DNA of 64,000 bases from Bog-756 sp963704585. GTDB taxonomy: Bacteria; Actinomycetota; Acidimicrobiia; Acidimicrobiales; RAAP-2. The DNA is taken from assembly GCA_963704585.1 (NCBI GenBank), contig OY969919.1:1550001-1614000 (forward strand), given 5' to 3'. The position numbers and the translations under genes were made by a program. Shown one piece after another: positions 39,368 through 49,236 of this stretch. Below the pieces are notes generated by a model. That model saw only the letters and a program-made list of their open reading frames with translations. It was not told where the DNA came from and ran no database searches. Position 1 is the stretch's first letter; each line of letters starts with the position of its first letter.

Positions 39368-40175
39368 GCGTCACACGAGCGGAGTTGCCGTCACTGCCCG
39401 GACAACTGGCGGCCTTTGCCACCACGTCCCTCGGACAGCCGCCATCTTGGTGAAGAGGACCGACTGGGACGTCGGGTACGACCCGAAGCTGACGACCCGG
39501 TGGAGGTCCACCCCATCGAGCGCGCGGTCCTTCTCCTGCGATCGACGACGACCGAGCAGTCCCGCGACAGGATCGACCAGAACGTCTCCAACGCCGAGGT
39601 AGGTTCGTCGGAGGTTGATCAACGGGCGGGCCCCGCTGGGCACGCAGGGCGGAGTCGAGGCCGGAAGATGATCGGACGACCCAGGAAGCTCGACCCTGCG
39701 ACGCGATCCGCACCTCTCGGAGCCTGGCGAATCATCTACCCACGTGATGGGAGCAACGGAGTGGGAGGGTGTCGCGGTTTCGATTTGGTGCCGAACACTT
39801 CCGTGGGGACGTTCCAGGGCTCGTCGTTGGGGGTGACTCACTCTGGCCAGGGCGAGACCGCCATCGAGGTCTCCACGCGGACCAGGTCGGTTCAGCCAGG
39901 TAGGAAGCGCCTTCGAACCTGGGTGCCACGTACCACCGGGAGGGCAGGACACTTCGGCACCTGCAGCCGGTGGGGGGTAGCCTGACCTTCAAGCGGGTGA
40001 CCTCGCCCGCCAGTCGGTATGTTGCGTCCCGATTTCGTTGTACACCGTCTTGGTGCTTCGCCCGATGCCCGACTTGCCTCGGGCCGTCCATGGACGTGCC
40101 ACCCACGATCAGAGAGGCACGAAGATCGCTCAATCTCTGGACGAGCAGAATGGCTACGAAGGAGGACGACACTCG
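39368..40175. other. 808-bp gene-poor stretch
   Basis: No reading frame here has a recognisable domain or a good ribosome site until the ATG at 40176. A 193-codon minus-strand frame (39371-39952) is open but its translation has no family features and looks like GC-driven chance. The stretch may be remnant DNA flanking the lower-GC secreted-protein gene. Confidence 0.5.
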
Positions 40176-40709
40176 ATGACCAAAAACACCAGCAGGGCAC
40201 TTTGGGGAGTGACGGCCACCGTCATGATGACGCTCGGCCTCGCCACACCAGCTTTTGCGGCATCGAGGAACTGGACCACGATAGGCGGTGTGCACCACCA
40301 AGGCCGGGGAGCAAGCGGTTCAGGAAGATGCCAGGTGGAGCTCTACTACCAGTCCCACATTCCCAATCAAGGGACGCCAATCTATTCCGAGATCGACAAC
40401 AGCAGCGGGCACGTTACATCTTTCACGGTGACAATCCCCGCCCGCGACAGTGGGAACATCATCAACTACACGACGATTGGCTGGACGAATCCGTCCGCAA
40501 CGATTGCCACTTCAGGTGACTTTCAAGGAGCAAGTTGGAACGTGAGCAACACAGGTGATTCGGACCACTCGATCACGTGGGCGTTCAACCTACCTCCTGG
40601 CAAGGCTGGCGACGTTTACAACGTCGACTACGGGACGGCTCCGTATGGTCATGTATTGGTGCAGTTCTACGGAAATTTCTTCGACAATCACTGCTTCTTC
40701 GGGGAGTAA
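40176..40709 (+). CDS. Secreted protein of unknown family
   Basis: The 177-residue protein has a clear signal peptide: KN then a hydrophobic stretch (GVTATVMMTLGLATPAFA) with an AFA|A cleavage site near residue 28-29. The mature part is rich in Ser, Thr, Asn, Gly and aromatics (SRNWTTIGGVHHQGRG, GHVTSFTVTIPARDSGNIINYTTIGW, GHVLVQFYGNFFDNHCFFGE) and looks all-beta. Two cysteines (C51-ish and the last few residues) might pair. AAGGAGG precedes ATG 40176. The base composition is distinctly lower in GC than neighbouring genes, and it lies between gene-poor stretches, consistent with recent transfer. I do not recognise the family. Confidence 0.75.
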   Translation: MTKNTSRALWGVTATVMMTLGLATPAFAASRNWTTIGGVHHQGRGASGSGRCQVELYYQSHIPNQGTPIYSEIDNSSGHVTSFTVTIPARDSGNIINYTTIGWTNPSATIATSGDFQGASWNVSNTGDSDHSITWAFNLPPGKAGDVYNVDYGTAPYGHVLVQFYGNFFDNHCFFGE

Positions 40710-41210
40710 TCACTAGCAGTACCCGACCCTGCGGCTCCTTCGAGGCATCAACATTGGTGAACGCGTTGCCACCGATCTGGCGGCGTTTCATCCGTACAGT
40801 CTTCGGAGTTCCGGAATCCGCTTCGGGGCAGACGGTGAAGGAAGGCTGATCTTTGCATCCGCCCGCGATCGCTGTGAGCCATCTCAGGGAGCATCTCCTC
40901 TGGCGAGGTCTCGTCGGTTCACATCGGCGCAGAATTCCAGTCCGAGCGGCTATCGGGTACGTCGCTCGCGGACACTACGAATTGCCCCGAACCGGCCACA
41001 TGGCTGGACGTTGGATGACCGCGACAGCTTGGTCAGGTTCTCCAGAGGCGAAACGGAGAATTCGAATCCGGAATGTTCGCGGGATGTACAACTGCCTCTG
41101 CGCAGCGAGATCACCAGACAATTCGACAAACGCATCGTCGATCAACTGCGATCCGGCGCTCAGCGATAGGAGACCACGAGGCAGGCTCCGCTGCAGACCA
41201 GTCAGTGGCG
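40710..41210. other. 501-bp gene-poor stretch
   Basis: I see no supported gene between the secreted protein and the end of the thiolase gene. The frames that are open here have no domain features. GC content is lower than in the flanking core genes. Confidence 0.5.
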
Positions 41211-42353
41211 TCAGCGAGCGAGGATCGTGGCGGCGGCGGTGCCGGGTGCTCCGTAGACCTGGGCATAGCCGACGCGCGGGTCGCCCTGGACCTGGCGTTC
41301 GCCGGCCTGGCCGCGGAGCTGGAGCACGAGCTCGTGGACCTGGCGGAGGCCGGAGGCTCCGATCGGCTCACCGTTGGCTATGAGGCCGCCGTCGGTGTTG
41401 ATCGGCATGTGACCCGTGATCTCGGTCGCGCCATCGGCGAGAAGCTTCTCCTGGTCGCCGTCAGCACAGAAGCCGTTCTCCGCCATGTGGATGACCTCGG
41501 CGCCGGCATCGGTGTCCTGGACCTGAATGACGTCGACGTCCTCGGGCCCGATCCCGGCGTCTTCATAGGCGGCGCGGGACGTGTACACAGTGGGTGCGAC
41601 GTCTTCCTCGACAGGGGACCACGTGGTGTTGACCTCGTACGAGCCGTAGTTGCGCGTGCGGATTGCAGTCGCCTTCACGTAGACCGGTGTGTCCGTGTAG
41701 CGATGAGCGATGTCGGCGCGGCAGAGAACCACTGCCGCAGCGCCCTCGTCGGGAGCGCAGAACATGTACGAAGTCAGCGGATAGTTGAGCATCGGCGAGC
41801 TGAGGATCTCCTCTTCGGTGATCGGCTTCCGACGGAATGCCTTTGGATTGAGGGCGCCGTTGCGGAAGTTCTTCGCCGCCACCTTGGCCAACGTCGCCTG
41901 AGAGACGCCATGGTCGTGCATGTACTTGTTGATCTTCATGCCAAAGAACTTGGTGGTCACGTACTGCCCGTTCTCGCCGTACCAGGCAGGGACGTTGGTC
42001 GTCGTCGGATCTCCTTTGAACGAGCCCCGCGCGTGCTTGTCCGTGCCGACGGCCACCACGATGTCACCGTTGCCGGCGCGAATGGCGTTTGCGGCCTGCT
42101 GGATCGTGGCCGCGCCGGTTGCGCACGCGCTGAACACGTGGATGAACGGAAGGCCCGTGAGCCCGACCAGGCCGGTGAGGGGGTCGGTCCAGACCCCCCA
42201 GCTCCCGCCGAAGGCGCACTGGACGTCGTTCCACGTCACGCCCGCGTCGGTCAACGCCAGCTCGACGGCGTCGGCGGCCATCTCGTACGCGGACTTGTCG
42301 CCGTGCCGGCCGAAGGGATGGAGACCGACACCGATGATCGCGACGTCGTCCAT
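41211..42353 (-). CDS. Thiolase-like protein (SCP-x/Ltp type)
   Basis: The 380-residue protein has the lipid-transfer thiolase pattern: VAIIGVGLHPFGRHGDKSAYEMAADAVELALTDAGV, nucleophile-position C77 in IHVFSACATGAATIQQA, and the late INTDGGLIANGEPIGASGLRQVHELVLQLRG. The usual HPxG histidine is replaced by EPIGASG, and the final CxG motif is absent, so it is a non-classical thiolase such as Ltp/ChsH-type aldolase or acyl-binding thiolase. It follows a DUF35 gene directly (TGAATG junction); such pairs form complexes that cleave steroid or isoprenoid side chains in actinobacteria. Substrate is inferred only from family. Confidence 0.88.
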   Translation of the reverse strand: MDDVAIIGVGLHPFGRHGDKSAYEMAADAVELALTDAGVTWNDVQCAFGGSWGVWTDPLTGLVGLTGLPFIHVFSACATGAATIQQAANAIRAGNGDIVVAVGTDKHARGSFKGDPTTTNVPAWYGENGQYVTTKFFGMKINKYMHDHGVSQATLAKVAAKNFRNGALNPKAFRRKPITEEEILSSPMLNYPLTSYMFCAPDEGAAAVVLCRADIAHRYTDTPVYVKATAIRTRNYGSYEVNTTWSPVEEDVAPTVYTSRAAYEDAGIGPEDVDVIQVQDTDAGAEVIHMAENGFCADGDQEKLLADGATEITGHMPINTDGGLIANGEPIGASGLRQVHELVLQLRGQAGERQVQGDPRVGYAQVYGAPGTAAATILAR

Positions 42354-42791
42354 TCAGCCCTCCTCACTGTTCTGCGCGCCAACGGGCGCGAAGGCGAAGG
42401 TGATGACCTCGTTGCCGTCCTTGTCGACGTAGAACGGGAGGATCTTCAGTTCGACCTCCATGCCGAAGTCGAGCTTTGCGGGATCGCACTCAGTGAGCCG
42501 CGACTCGACCCGGACCACGTCGTCAAGTTGCACGAGCCCGACGCCATAAGGCTCGAAAGACCCACCCGTCGGATCGCCCCTGTAGTCGAAGCTGGGCGGG
42601 AACTCCTGAGTCGTCCAGGACACGAGGGTGCCGCGGCGGGGTAAGGGAAGTTCGGCCATGCTCTCGGTGCCGCAACGAGGGCACCGCGACTGCACCGGGA
42701 ACGTGATCGCCGCGCAGCTCTCGCACCGACCACCGAGCAGTTGCGGATCGTCGGCCGGCCACGTGAATACGTTCGCGATCGGTTGCTGCAT
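42354..42791 (-). CDS. DUF35 OB-fold zinc-ribbon protein
   Basis: The 145-residue protein has a rubredoxin-like zinc ribbon with C23, C26, C37 and C40 (GRCESCAAITFPVQSRCPRCG), then an OB fold (GTLVSWTTQEFPPSFDYRG ... EPYGVGLVQLDDVVRVESRL). This is the standard partner of SCP-x-type thiolases, presumed to bind acyl-CoA and support the partner's catalysis. The thiolase gene begins one base after its stop codon. It is the first gene of the pair; no promoter was fixed in the 211 bp before the tRNA gene. Confidence 0.92.
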   Translation of the reverse strand: MQQPIANVFTWPADDPQLLGGRCESCAAITFPVQSRCPRCGTESMAELPLPRRGTLVSWTTQEFPPSFDYRGDPTGGSFEPYGVGLVQLDDVVRVESRLTECDPAKLDFGMEVELKILPFYVDKDGNEVITFAFAPVGAQNSEEG

Positions 42792-43002
42792 CAGTGCCCC
42801 TCCACCGTCAGCCTCACGCGATCACGCTAGCCAACGCTGGTGAGGACACGCAGATCGCAGATCGATGGCGCTTCTGGCCGTGACATCGAATGAGAGACAT
42901 CACCAATTGCCGGCGCTCGGGCCACGCGGCCCGGCATTCCGTGCCTCCTGTCCACGCGTTCGGCCACCTGGCGAACGACGTGTCTTGCGAACAACGAATG
43001 AG

Positions 43003-43076
<74 letters not shown>

Positions 43077-43181
43077 TCGTGGGGGGCCACTGTATCAGCC
43101 AGCGGATCGCCGCGGATCAGGGTCGGAGCGGGAGCGTGGTGAACGCCGCGAGCGCAACTCCGACCCGGCTCGACCTGGTCG

Positions 43182-44381
43182 TCAGGTCAGTGCGTCGACG
43201 TGGCGGACGGTGCCGTCGTGGGTGAAGAGGACGTCGTTGTAGCCCTGGCCGGGGCCGACCAGCTCGATAGTGCGTGGCTGCACGAAGGAGAGGTAGAGGG
43301 CGCGGCGTCCGGCCGTGGACGGGTCCTGCGGCGGTGGAGCCGCGTGCAGCGTGTGGCCGAAGTGGACCGTCAGGTCGCCGGGCTCGGTGTCGAGCGCGAC
43401 GACCGGCAGCCGCTCCGCTTCGCCGGCCGACGGTAGGCGTGACGTGCCGAGGTGGGAGCCCGCGATCATCTCGAGCCGGCCCGCCCCGCAGTTCGCCGCA
43501 TCGAGCTGGATGCCGACGTTGAGCATCGGGCACTTGACCGGGTGGCCGCCCATCCCACAGTCGCGGTGCCACGGAAGGTCGGTGAGACCCTCGGACGCGC
43601 CGGGAACCTTGATGACCACGCCGTTGCCGTCGAGCCGGTCGAACGCGTCGACCAGCTCGACACCCGAGAGCGCGGCGATCCGACGGAACCGCGGGTCCTT
43701 CCCGAGCTCGGCGACGTCGGTGGACCGCTCGTTGAGGTAGTTGACCCGGCAGCAGCGCGCGACCCCGTCGACCGTCGTCCACCATGACTTCCTGTCGTCG
43801 GGTCGGGCGTCTGTGACCGCGGCGTCGACGACCGAATTGAGGGCCGACACTTCGCCGGCGTCGAGCACGCCGCGCAGGTGGAGGAAGCCGGCGCGCGCGA
43901 GGAAATCGGCGAGCTCGAGGTCGGCATCGTCGAGCGAGAAGGACCACGCGAGGTCGAGCGGCGCTCCCGAAGCATCGAGCAGCGGTGGCGGGTTCTCGAG
44001 GTCGTACCGGTCCTGCCCGTCGAAAGCGACCCGCAGCGGCGCCTCCCACCGCGTCAGCTGGCCGAATCCCCCACGGACGACCACGAGCCGCTCGGCGTAG
44101 AGGAGGGCGAAGCAGGTCTGGAGCTCCCAGCGGAAGTCGCGCCACGCATCGGCGTCGAGCTCGACGACCGTCGCGGCCGACGCGTCACCCTCGACGACCG
44201 CGAACGTCGCGCCGTCGGGCACGTACGTGTAGGCACGTCCGTCGGGTAGTCGGAAGGCGATCGGTCGGACCCGCGCCGCGTCGGAGGAGACGAAGACCGG
44301 GCCCCGATCGGCGAGGAGGGCCGGCAACTCGCGCCGGTGGAACTCGTCGAAGTCGCAGGGCGGAAGCGCCGAGTCGTCCAC
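43182..44381 (-). CDS. Phytanoyl-CoA dioxygenase (PhyH) family protein
   Basis: The 399-residue protein has an Fe(II)/2-oxoglutarate dioxygenase domain in its C-terminal half. The facial-triad motif HRD is in LPWHRDCGMGGH (H272, D274), the distal histidine in DLTVHFGHTLHAAPPP (H343 or H346), and a 2-oxoglutarate arginine in GRRALYLSF. FLHLRGVLDAGEV marks the domain start at about 166. The first 150 residues are an additional domain I do not recognise. The substrate is unknown; PhyH members hydroxylate acyl-CoAs, amino acids or natural products. ATG 44381 is used. It is the last gene before the tRNA. Confidence 0.85.
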   Translation of the reverse strand: MDDSALPPCDFDEFHRRELPALLADRGPVFVSSDAARVRPIAFRLPDGRAYTYVPDGATFAVVEGDASAATVVELDADAWRDFRWELQTCFALLYAERLVVVRGGFGQLTRWEAPLRVAFDGQDRYDLENPPPLLDASGAPLDLAWSFSLDDADLELADFLARAGFLHLRGVLDAGEVSALNSVVDAAVTDARPDDRKSWWTTVDGVARCCRVNYLNERSTDVAELGKDPRFRRIAALSGVELVDAFDRLDGNGVVIKVPGASEGLTDLPWHRDCGMGGHPVKCPMLNVGIQLDAANCGAGRLEMIAGSHLGTSRLPSAGEAERLPVVALDTEPGDLTVHFGHTLHAAPPPQDPSTAGRRALYLSFVQPRTIELVGPGQGYNDVLFTHDGTVRHVDALT

Positions 44382-44442
44382 GCCGCCACCTTATCCGTGC
44401 CCGGGAGACACGGCAGGCCCGCGACCCGGTCCCCGGCACCTC

Positions 44443-47358
44443 CTACGGGCCGGACCCCGGCAAGGTGGTCGTGGTCGTCGTCGTGCTCGTTGACCCCTGC
44501 CCGCCCGTGAGCTGCTGCACTTCGAGCAGGATCGACTCGAGGCTGGTGATGTCGGTCTGGTACGCACCCAGGTTGCCGGCCTTGAGGTCGGTCTGGGACT
44601 GCTGGTACGCGGTCTGCGCCTCGTTGAGCAATGCGCGCACCTGTGGTGAGAGGGAACCCGTCTGCGTCGTCCCGCCGGTCGTCGCAGTCACCGGTGCCTG
44701 GAAGAGGCTGGTCAGCGCGTCCTGCAGCGTCTGGCCGATCGCCGCGGGCTGCTTGCCGTAGACCGCGATCATGTACTGCAGCTGCGGGATCGCGTTGCGC
44801 GAGGAGGCCACGTAGAGCGGCTGGATGTACAGGAGCGCGTTGGCGATCGGGATCATGAGCACGTTGCCGAGCAGCGCGGACGAGCCGTTGGTGTTGAGCA
44901 GCGTGAGCTCGTGGGAGACCGAGGGCGTGGCGTCGATCTGCGCGGCGACGATCGACGGGCCGCTCGCCGGATTGTCCCGTGGGGTCACGAACATCTGGAT
45001 CTGCCCGTAGTGCCCCGGGTCCGAGCCCGCGATCATGAAGCCGGAGAGGGTCTGGATCTGGCTGCCCGCCGAGACCGGGACGAATGCGTCGAGCAGATTG
45101 AAGGACTGCAGCGCTTGGCCGGGTATCCGCATCTCCTGGTAGATCGGCGCCATGCGGACGAGCTGACCGGTCGAGACCTGCTGGCCCTGCGCGTTGGTGG
45201 TGAAGGTCGTCTGGAGCGCCTGGGTCGGCGATCCCGAGCCCGGCGACGGCGAAAGCGCCCACGCGTCCGCCGCGCTGTAGAAGCTCGAGGCAAGTTGGAT
45301 GTGGTACTTGCCGTACATCGACGCCTGCACGGTGAAGATGTCCTCGGGGTAGCGCAGGTGGGCACGGAGCTCGGCGCTCATCTTGGAGGCCGGCGTGAAC
45401 ATGTGGGGGAAGGCCCTCTCGTACGTCTGGATGAGTGGATCGTGGGGGTCCATCACGTAGAAGGTCATGTGGCCGGTGTAGGCGTCGATGACCACCTTGA
45501 CCGAGTTCCGCACGTAGTTGAACGTCTGGTTGAGTCCGCTGCCGGGCGCGACGGCCGACGTGTCCGCGTTCTGCGCGTAGGGGTAGTTGTCGGTGGTGGT
45601 GTACGCGTCCTGGATCCAGTCGATGTGACCGCCGATGAGCGCGGGGTACGGGTCCGAGTCGAGGCTCAGGAACGGCGCGGCCTTCGACACACGGGCCTGC
45701 ACCCCGCGGTCGAACATGATCCGTGACTGGCTCGTGATGAGGTTCGAGATGAGCAGGTTCGGGTCGCCGAACCGCACCGCGAACATGAACTGCTTGAAGA
45801 GGGACGAGAGCTGGACGCCGCCGTTCCCCGTGTAGTGGGTCTCGACATTGGTGCCGTTGGTCAGCTGGTAGTCGATCTCCGGCTGTTTGGTGTTGGCCAC
45901 GACGTAGCCGCTGTTGCTGAGCCCGAAGTAGACCGACGGCTGGGTGATCGACGGCAGTCCGCTGTTGGAGGTCGGCGGGACGTTGCCGACCGCGAAGACC
46001 GGGTAGCCGTCGGAAGTCGTCTGGTTGGAGGGCGAGACGATCATCCCGTAACCGTGCGTGTACTGCAGCGTCGTGTTGACCCACGACGTCGAGGGGAGGT
46101 CCGAATCGTTGATCTCGCGCACGCCGACGACGACCGGGCTCTCGGTGCCGTTCACCATGTAGCGGTCGATGCCGAGTCCGTTGAACTGGTAGTAGGAGCG
46201 GAGGTCCTGTTTCCGGTCGTAGGTGGGTTGGGTCTGCGTCGGGTCCCAGAGGCGGACGTTGCCGAGCGTGTCTCCCTCGAGCGAGAGCTGGGCCGCGGTG
46301 ACGTTGGGCGACGCGGAGTAGGGGATGCTCTGCACGTTGGTGATCCCCATCGCGGCACGGGTCGCGTCGATGTTGCGCTGGATGTACGGCCGCTCGAGCG
46401 TGTTCTGCGCGGGGTTGACCTTGAGCGCCTGCACGATGGCCGGATAGATCGTGCCGGCGAAGAGCGCGACGAGGAACCAGAGTCCGACCCCGAGGATCGG
46501 CAGCGCCCAGCCACGACGACGGATGTTGTAGATGAGCAGCGCCGCGGAGGCGAGCGAGACGAGGATGAGGAGCTCGAGCGCGGGGATCCTCGCGTGCACG
46601 TCGGTGTAGCCGGAGCCCTGGACGTACCCGTTGCTCGAGAGGTCGAGGGCGAACCGGGCGAGCCAGTAGCCGACCGCCTTCACGATGGCCAGAACGCCGA
46701 GCAGCACCGAGATGTGGGCCTTGACCGCCGGACGGACCCTCGGTCGTGGACCCTGCACCCGGATCCCGCCGTTCAGGTAGTGGCTGAGCAGGGTGACCAC
46801 CAGGACCACGAAGAGTGCGACGAGGAACCAGTGCACCAGAAACTGCTGGAACGGCAGGGTGCAGACGTAGTACCCGACATTGCGGTGGAACTGCGGGTCG
46901 GAGCTCGGGAACGGGCAGCCGTGGCTGTAGAGGATCCAGTTCTGCCACTGCCCGAGCGCCTGCGAGCCGATGATGAGCGAGAGGATCACCACCACCGTCG
47001 CCCGCAGCCAGCGCGAGTAGGGCCCGATCACCTCGCGGTACCGCTTGACGAACTCGTCCTCGGCGTCGAGCGACGGTCCCTTCGGTGCGAGCCGTTCCGC
47101 CACCATCAGGCTCGCGAGCAGCATCACGGCGAAGATCGCGGCGAACGCGAGCATGAGCCCGGCCTTGATCTCGAAGAGGCTCAGCCACACGCCGTGGAGC
47201 CCCTCAGAGGAAAACCAGAGCGCGTCGGTGTAGAAGACCGCGAACGTGTGGAGCGAGAGGATGAGCAGGATCACGACGACGACGGCGGCGATGATCAGCC
47301 TGCGGCGCCTCCGGATGGCCGGGCGCGTGATCCTGGGCATGTCGCTCGGCGGGCGCAC
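44443..47358 (-). CDS. UPF0182 family membrane protein
   Basis: The 971-residue protein has seven transmembrane segments in its first 320 residues, starting RRRRLIIAAVVVVILLILSL. A large extracytoplasmic domain follows (from about WFLVALFAGTIYPAIVQALKVNPAQNTLERPYIQRNIDATRAAMGI to RDNPASGPSIVAAQID ...). The 'NP.Q...E.PYI..NI..TR.A' signature is diagnostic of UPF0182/COG1615. The tail is a Thr-rich stretch (GSTSTTTTTTTLPGSGP). Function is unknown across actinobacteria and cyanobacteria. GTG 47358 is used; ATG 47340 is possible. A UPF0182, PDZ protease and DUF2342 neighbourhood also occurs in mycobacteria (Rv3193c-Rv3195). Confidence 0.93.
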   Translation of the reverse strand: MRPPSDMPRITRPAIRRRRRLIIAAVVVVILLILSLHTFAVFYTDALWFSSEGLHGVWLSLFEIKAGLMLAFAAIFAVMLLASLMVAERLAPKGPSLDAEDEFVKRYREVIGPYSRWLRATVVVILSLIIGSQALGQWQNWILYSHGCPFPSSDPQFHRNVGYYVCTLPFQQFLVHWFLVALFVVLVVTLLSHYLNGGIRVQGPRPRVRPAVKAHISVLLGVLAIVKAVGYWLARFALDLSSNGYVQGSGYTDVHARIPALELLILVSLASAALLIYNIRRRGWALPILGVGLWFLVALFAGTIYPAIVQALKVNPAQNTLERPYIQRNIDATRAAMGITNVQSIPYSASPNVTAAQLSLEGDTLGNVRLWDPTQTQPTYDRKQDLRSYYQFNGLGIDRYMVNGTESPVVVGVREINDSDLPSTSWVNTTLQYTHGYGMIVSPSNQTTSDGYPVFAVGNVPPTSNSGLPSITQPSVYFGLSNSGYVVANTKQPEIDYQLTNGTNVETHYTGNGGVQLSSLFKQFMFAVRFGDPNLLISNLITSQSRIMFDRGVQARVSKAAPFLSLDSDPYPALIGGHIDWIQDAYTTTDNYPYAQNADTSAVAPGSGLNQTFNYVRNSVKVVIDAYTGHMTFYVMDPHDPLIQTYERAFPHMFTPASKMSAELRAHLRYPEDIFTVQASMYGKYHIQLASSFYSAADAWALSPSPGSGSPTQALQTTFTTNAQGQQVSTGQLVRMAPIYQEMRIPGQALQSFNLLDAFVPVSAGSQIQTLSGFMIAGSDPGHYGQIQMFVTPRDNPASGPSIVAAQIDATPSVSHELTLLNTNGSSALLGNVLMIPIANALLYIQPLYVASSRNAIPQLQYMIAVYGKQPAAIGQTLQDALTSLFQAPVTATTGGTTQTGSLSPQVRALLNEAQTAYQQSQTDLKAGNLGAYQTDITSLESILLEVQQLTGGQGSTSTTTTTTTLPGSGP

Positions 47359-47367
47359 GGGGGCAGC

Positions 47368-49182
47368 CTAGGATGCCGAGGCGACGAGGAGGCATCGACA
47401 TCCCGGGTGCGCAGGGGGATGGTGATGCCCGGTGGGGAACGGCTCGCCCGGCTGCTGTGCGTCGCCCAGGCCGTTGTCCTCGCAATCGGGGCACGGCGCG
47501 TCGCCCGCATCCGCGACCGCGATCCACGCCAACCGACCTGACGGCGATCCGCCCACCGCGGCGAGCACGCCTGCCGAGAAGGACGCGATCACGTGGTCGG
47601 ACGCCAGACGGTTGATCCGCTCGCCCTTCCACTCGCGGAACGCCGCGCCGACGTGTTCGACGACGATCGACTCCTCCGGCGGCTCGTCGCCGTTCGCCAG
47701 GCCCTCGTCCTGCGCGAGGCGGCGCCGGAGCGGTCCGACGACTGCGATCGCGAGCTCGTGTGCGATCCCGACGATCGCGTCCTGGTCGGGCCCGCCCTTC
47801 GCTCCCGCCTCGGTGAACGCGTAGCCCGCCTCGGCCGCCTCCTCCAACGCGGGGAGCGCCGCGGTGGAGAGGGAGTCGACCTGCTCGGTCTCGTCGGGCA
47901 GCAGCCCGGCCGACCAGGTGGTTCCCTTGGCGCGGAGCCGGTCGAGGAGGTCGTTCTGTTCGTCTTGGAGCGTTCGCTTCACCCTGCGGGCGAGCGCGGT
48001 CATGATCGGCTCGACGAGCTGGTCGCGACGGAGCACCCTCGGGTCCTGGTCGTCCGGCGGTCCCCCCTCGGCCTCGCCCTCGTCGGGAGCGACGGCGGAC
48101 ACCGGTGGCGCCTCCGGCTGGTTCGCCGGGGCCGCGGACGCGCCAGGTGCAGGTTCCACCACCGGAGTGGCGGGCTCGGTGTCCGCCTCCACCTCCGGCT
48201 CCGTCGCCGGCTCCGTCGCCGGCACCGTCGCCGGCTCGTCGTGGGCCGCGCGCAGGCGGGCGAAGATCGCGTCGACCGACTCCTGGGACCCCGTACCCGG
48301 TCCCGTCTCCTCGTCATCGTCGGGTGCCGATGCGTGCGCCGCGTCGGCGGCTGCGGCCTCCTCGGCGAGCAGCGCGGCGGCCTCGTCCTCCGGCGTTCCC
48401 TCGTCGGGACGGCGGAGCTGCTCGCGACCGGCTGCCTCGGCCGCGAGGCGCGCCGCGTCCTCTGCGCTGAAGAGCTCCTCCGCGATCCCGTCCACGGAGC
48501 TCCGCACGCCCTGGATCGTCTCGGCGAGTCGCTCGCGTCCGGCGCGCAGCTGCTCGATCTGCGCGTGCAGCGCCTTGCGCCGTTTCGAGAGGTCGGTCAG
48601 GACGCGCGACCGGAGCTGCTGCGCCTCGTCGAGCATCGACCGGCACTCCTCGCGCGCTCGCTCGAGCAACAGGTGCGCCTCGTGGCGCGCCGCTTCGAGC
48701 GCGTCGGCCACCTGCAGGTTGGTCCGCTCGCGCAGCTCGTCGATGGCGGCCTCCGCCGACGCGCTGCGCTCGGCGAGACGGGTCTCCGTCGCCGACGTGG
48801 TGCGGTCCGCGGTCTCGGTCGCATCGCTCACCAGGCGCTCCGCGGTCGCGGACGCCTCCGAGACGAGCCGCTCGGCCTCCGCTTCGGCCCGGGTCACCAC
48901 GTCGCTCGCGACCTCGTGGGCGCTGTGGAGCACGCGAGCGGTCTCCTGGCCGACGGCCGCGGTGAGCGTCGGCTCGTCGAGGACCGGATTGGCGGCCCGG
49001 CGTTCGGCGTCCGCGAGCTCCTCGAGGAGCTGCCGCTCGCGTTCCGCGAGGCCACGCAGACCGATCGCGATCGACTCGAGGTAGTCGCGCACCTCGCTCG
49101 GATCGAACCCCCGTCGGACCGAGGCGAAAGTGTGCCGGGACACGTCGTCGGGAGTCAGGTGCGGGGAGGAGGTGATGGTCAT
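47368..49182 (-). CDS. DivIVA-domain coiled-coil protein with phage-head-morphogenesis-like tail
   Basis: The 604-residue protein begins LTPDDVSRHTFASVRRGFDPSEVRDYLESIA, a DivIVA N-terminal motif. About 190 residues of coiled coil follow, rich in Ala/Glu/Arg, then an acidic Pro/Ala/Glu linker (about 255-365). The C-terminal third reads TALARRVKRTLQDEQNDLLDRL ... WKGERINRLASDHVIASFSAGVLAAVGG, then CPDCEDNGLGDAQQPGEPFPTGHHHPPAHPGCRCLLV. The ending PPAHPGCRC with the upstream CxxC is the signature of phage Mu gpF/SPP1 gp7-type minor head proteins. ATG 49182 is chosen because GAGGAG lies six bases upstream. DivIVA proteins sense membrane curvature at poles and septa; the meaning of the tail is unknown. 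Confidence 0.8.
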   Translation of the reverse strand: MTITSSPHLTPDDVSRHTFASVRRGFDPSEVRDYLESIAIGLRGLAERERQLLEELADAERRAANPVLDEPTLTAAVGQETARVLHSAHEVASDVVTRAEAEAERLVSEASATAERLVSDATETADRTTSATETRLAERSASAEAAIDELRERTNLQVADALEAARHEAHLLLERAREECRSMLDEAQQLRSRVLTDLSKRRKALHAQIEQLRAGRERLAETIQGVRSSVDGIAEELFSAEDAARLAAEAAGREQLRRPDEGTPEDEAAALLAEEAAAADAAHASAPDDDEETGPGTGSQESVDAIFARLRAAHDEPATVPATEPATEPEVEADTEPATPVVEPAPGASAAPANQPEAPPVSAVAPDEGEAEGGPPDDQDPRVLRRDQLVEPIMTALARRVKRTLQDEQNDLLDRLRAKGTTWSAGLLPDETEQVDSLSTAALPALEEAAEAGYAFTEAGAKGGPDQDAIVGIAHELAIAVVGPLRRRLAQDEGLANGDEPPEESIVVEHVGAAFREWKGERINRLASDHVIASFSAGVLAAVGGSPSGRLAWIAVADAGDAPCPDCEDNGLGDAQQPGEPFPTGHHHPPAHPGCRCLLVASAS

Positions 49183-49236
49183 CCGGTGCTCCTCGGGCAT
49201 GCGCGAGAGCCTACGACCGCAGCCCGTCCGAACCCG

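Noticed and set aside
39371..39952. A 193-codon minus-strand frame in the gap after the LuxR regulator
   Set aside because: No ribosome site, no domain, and composition typical of chance frames in GC-rich DNA.
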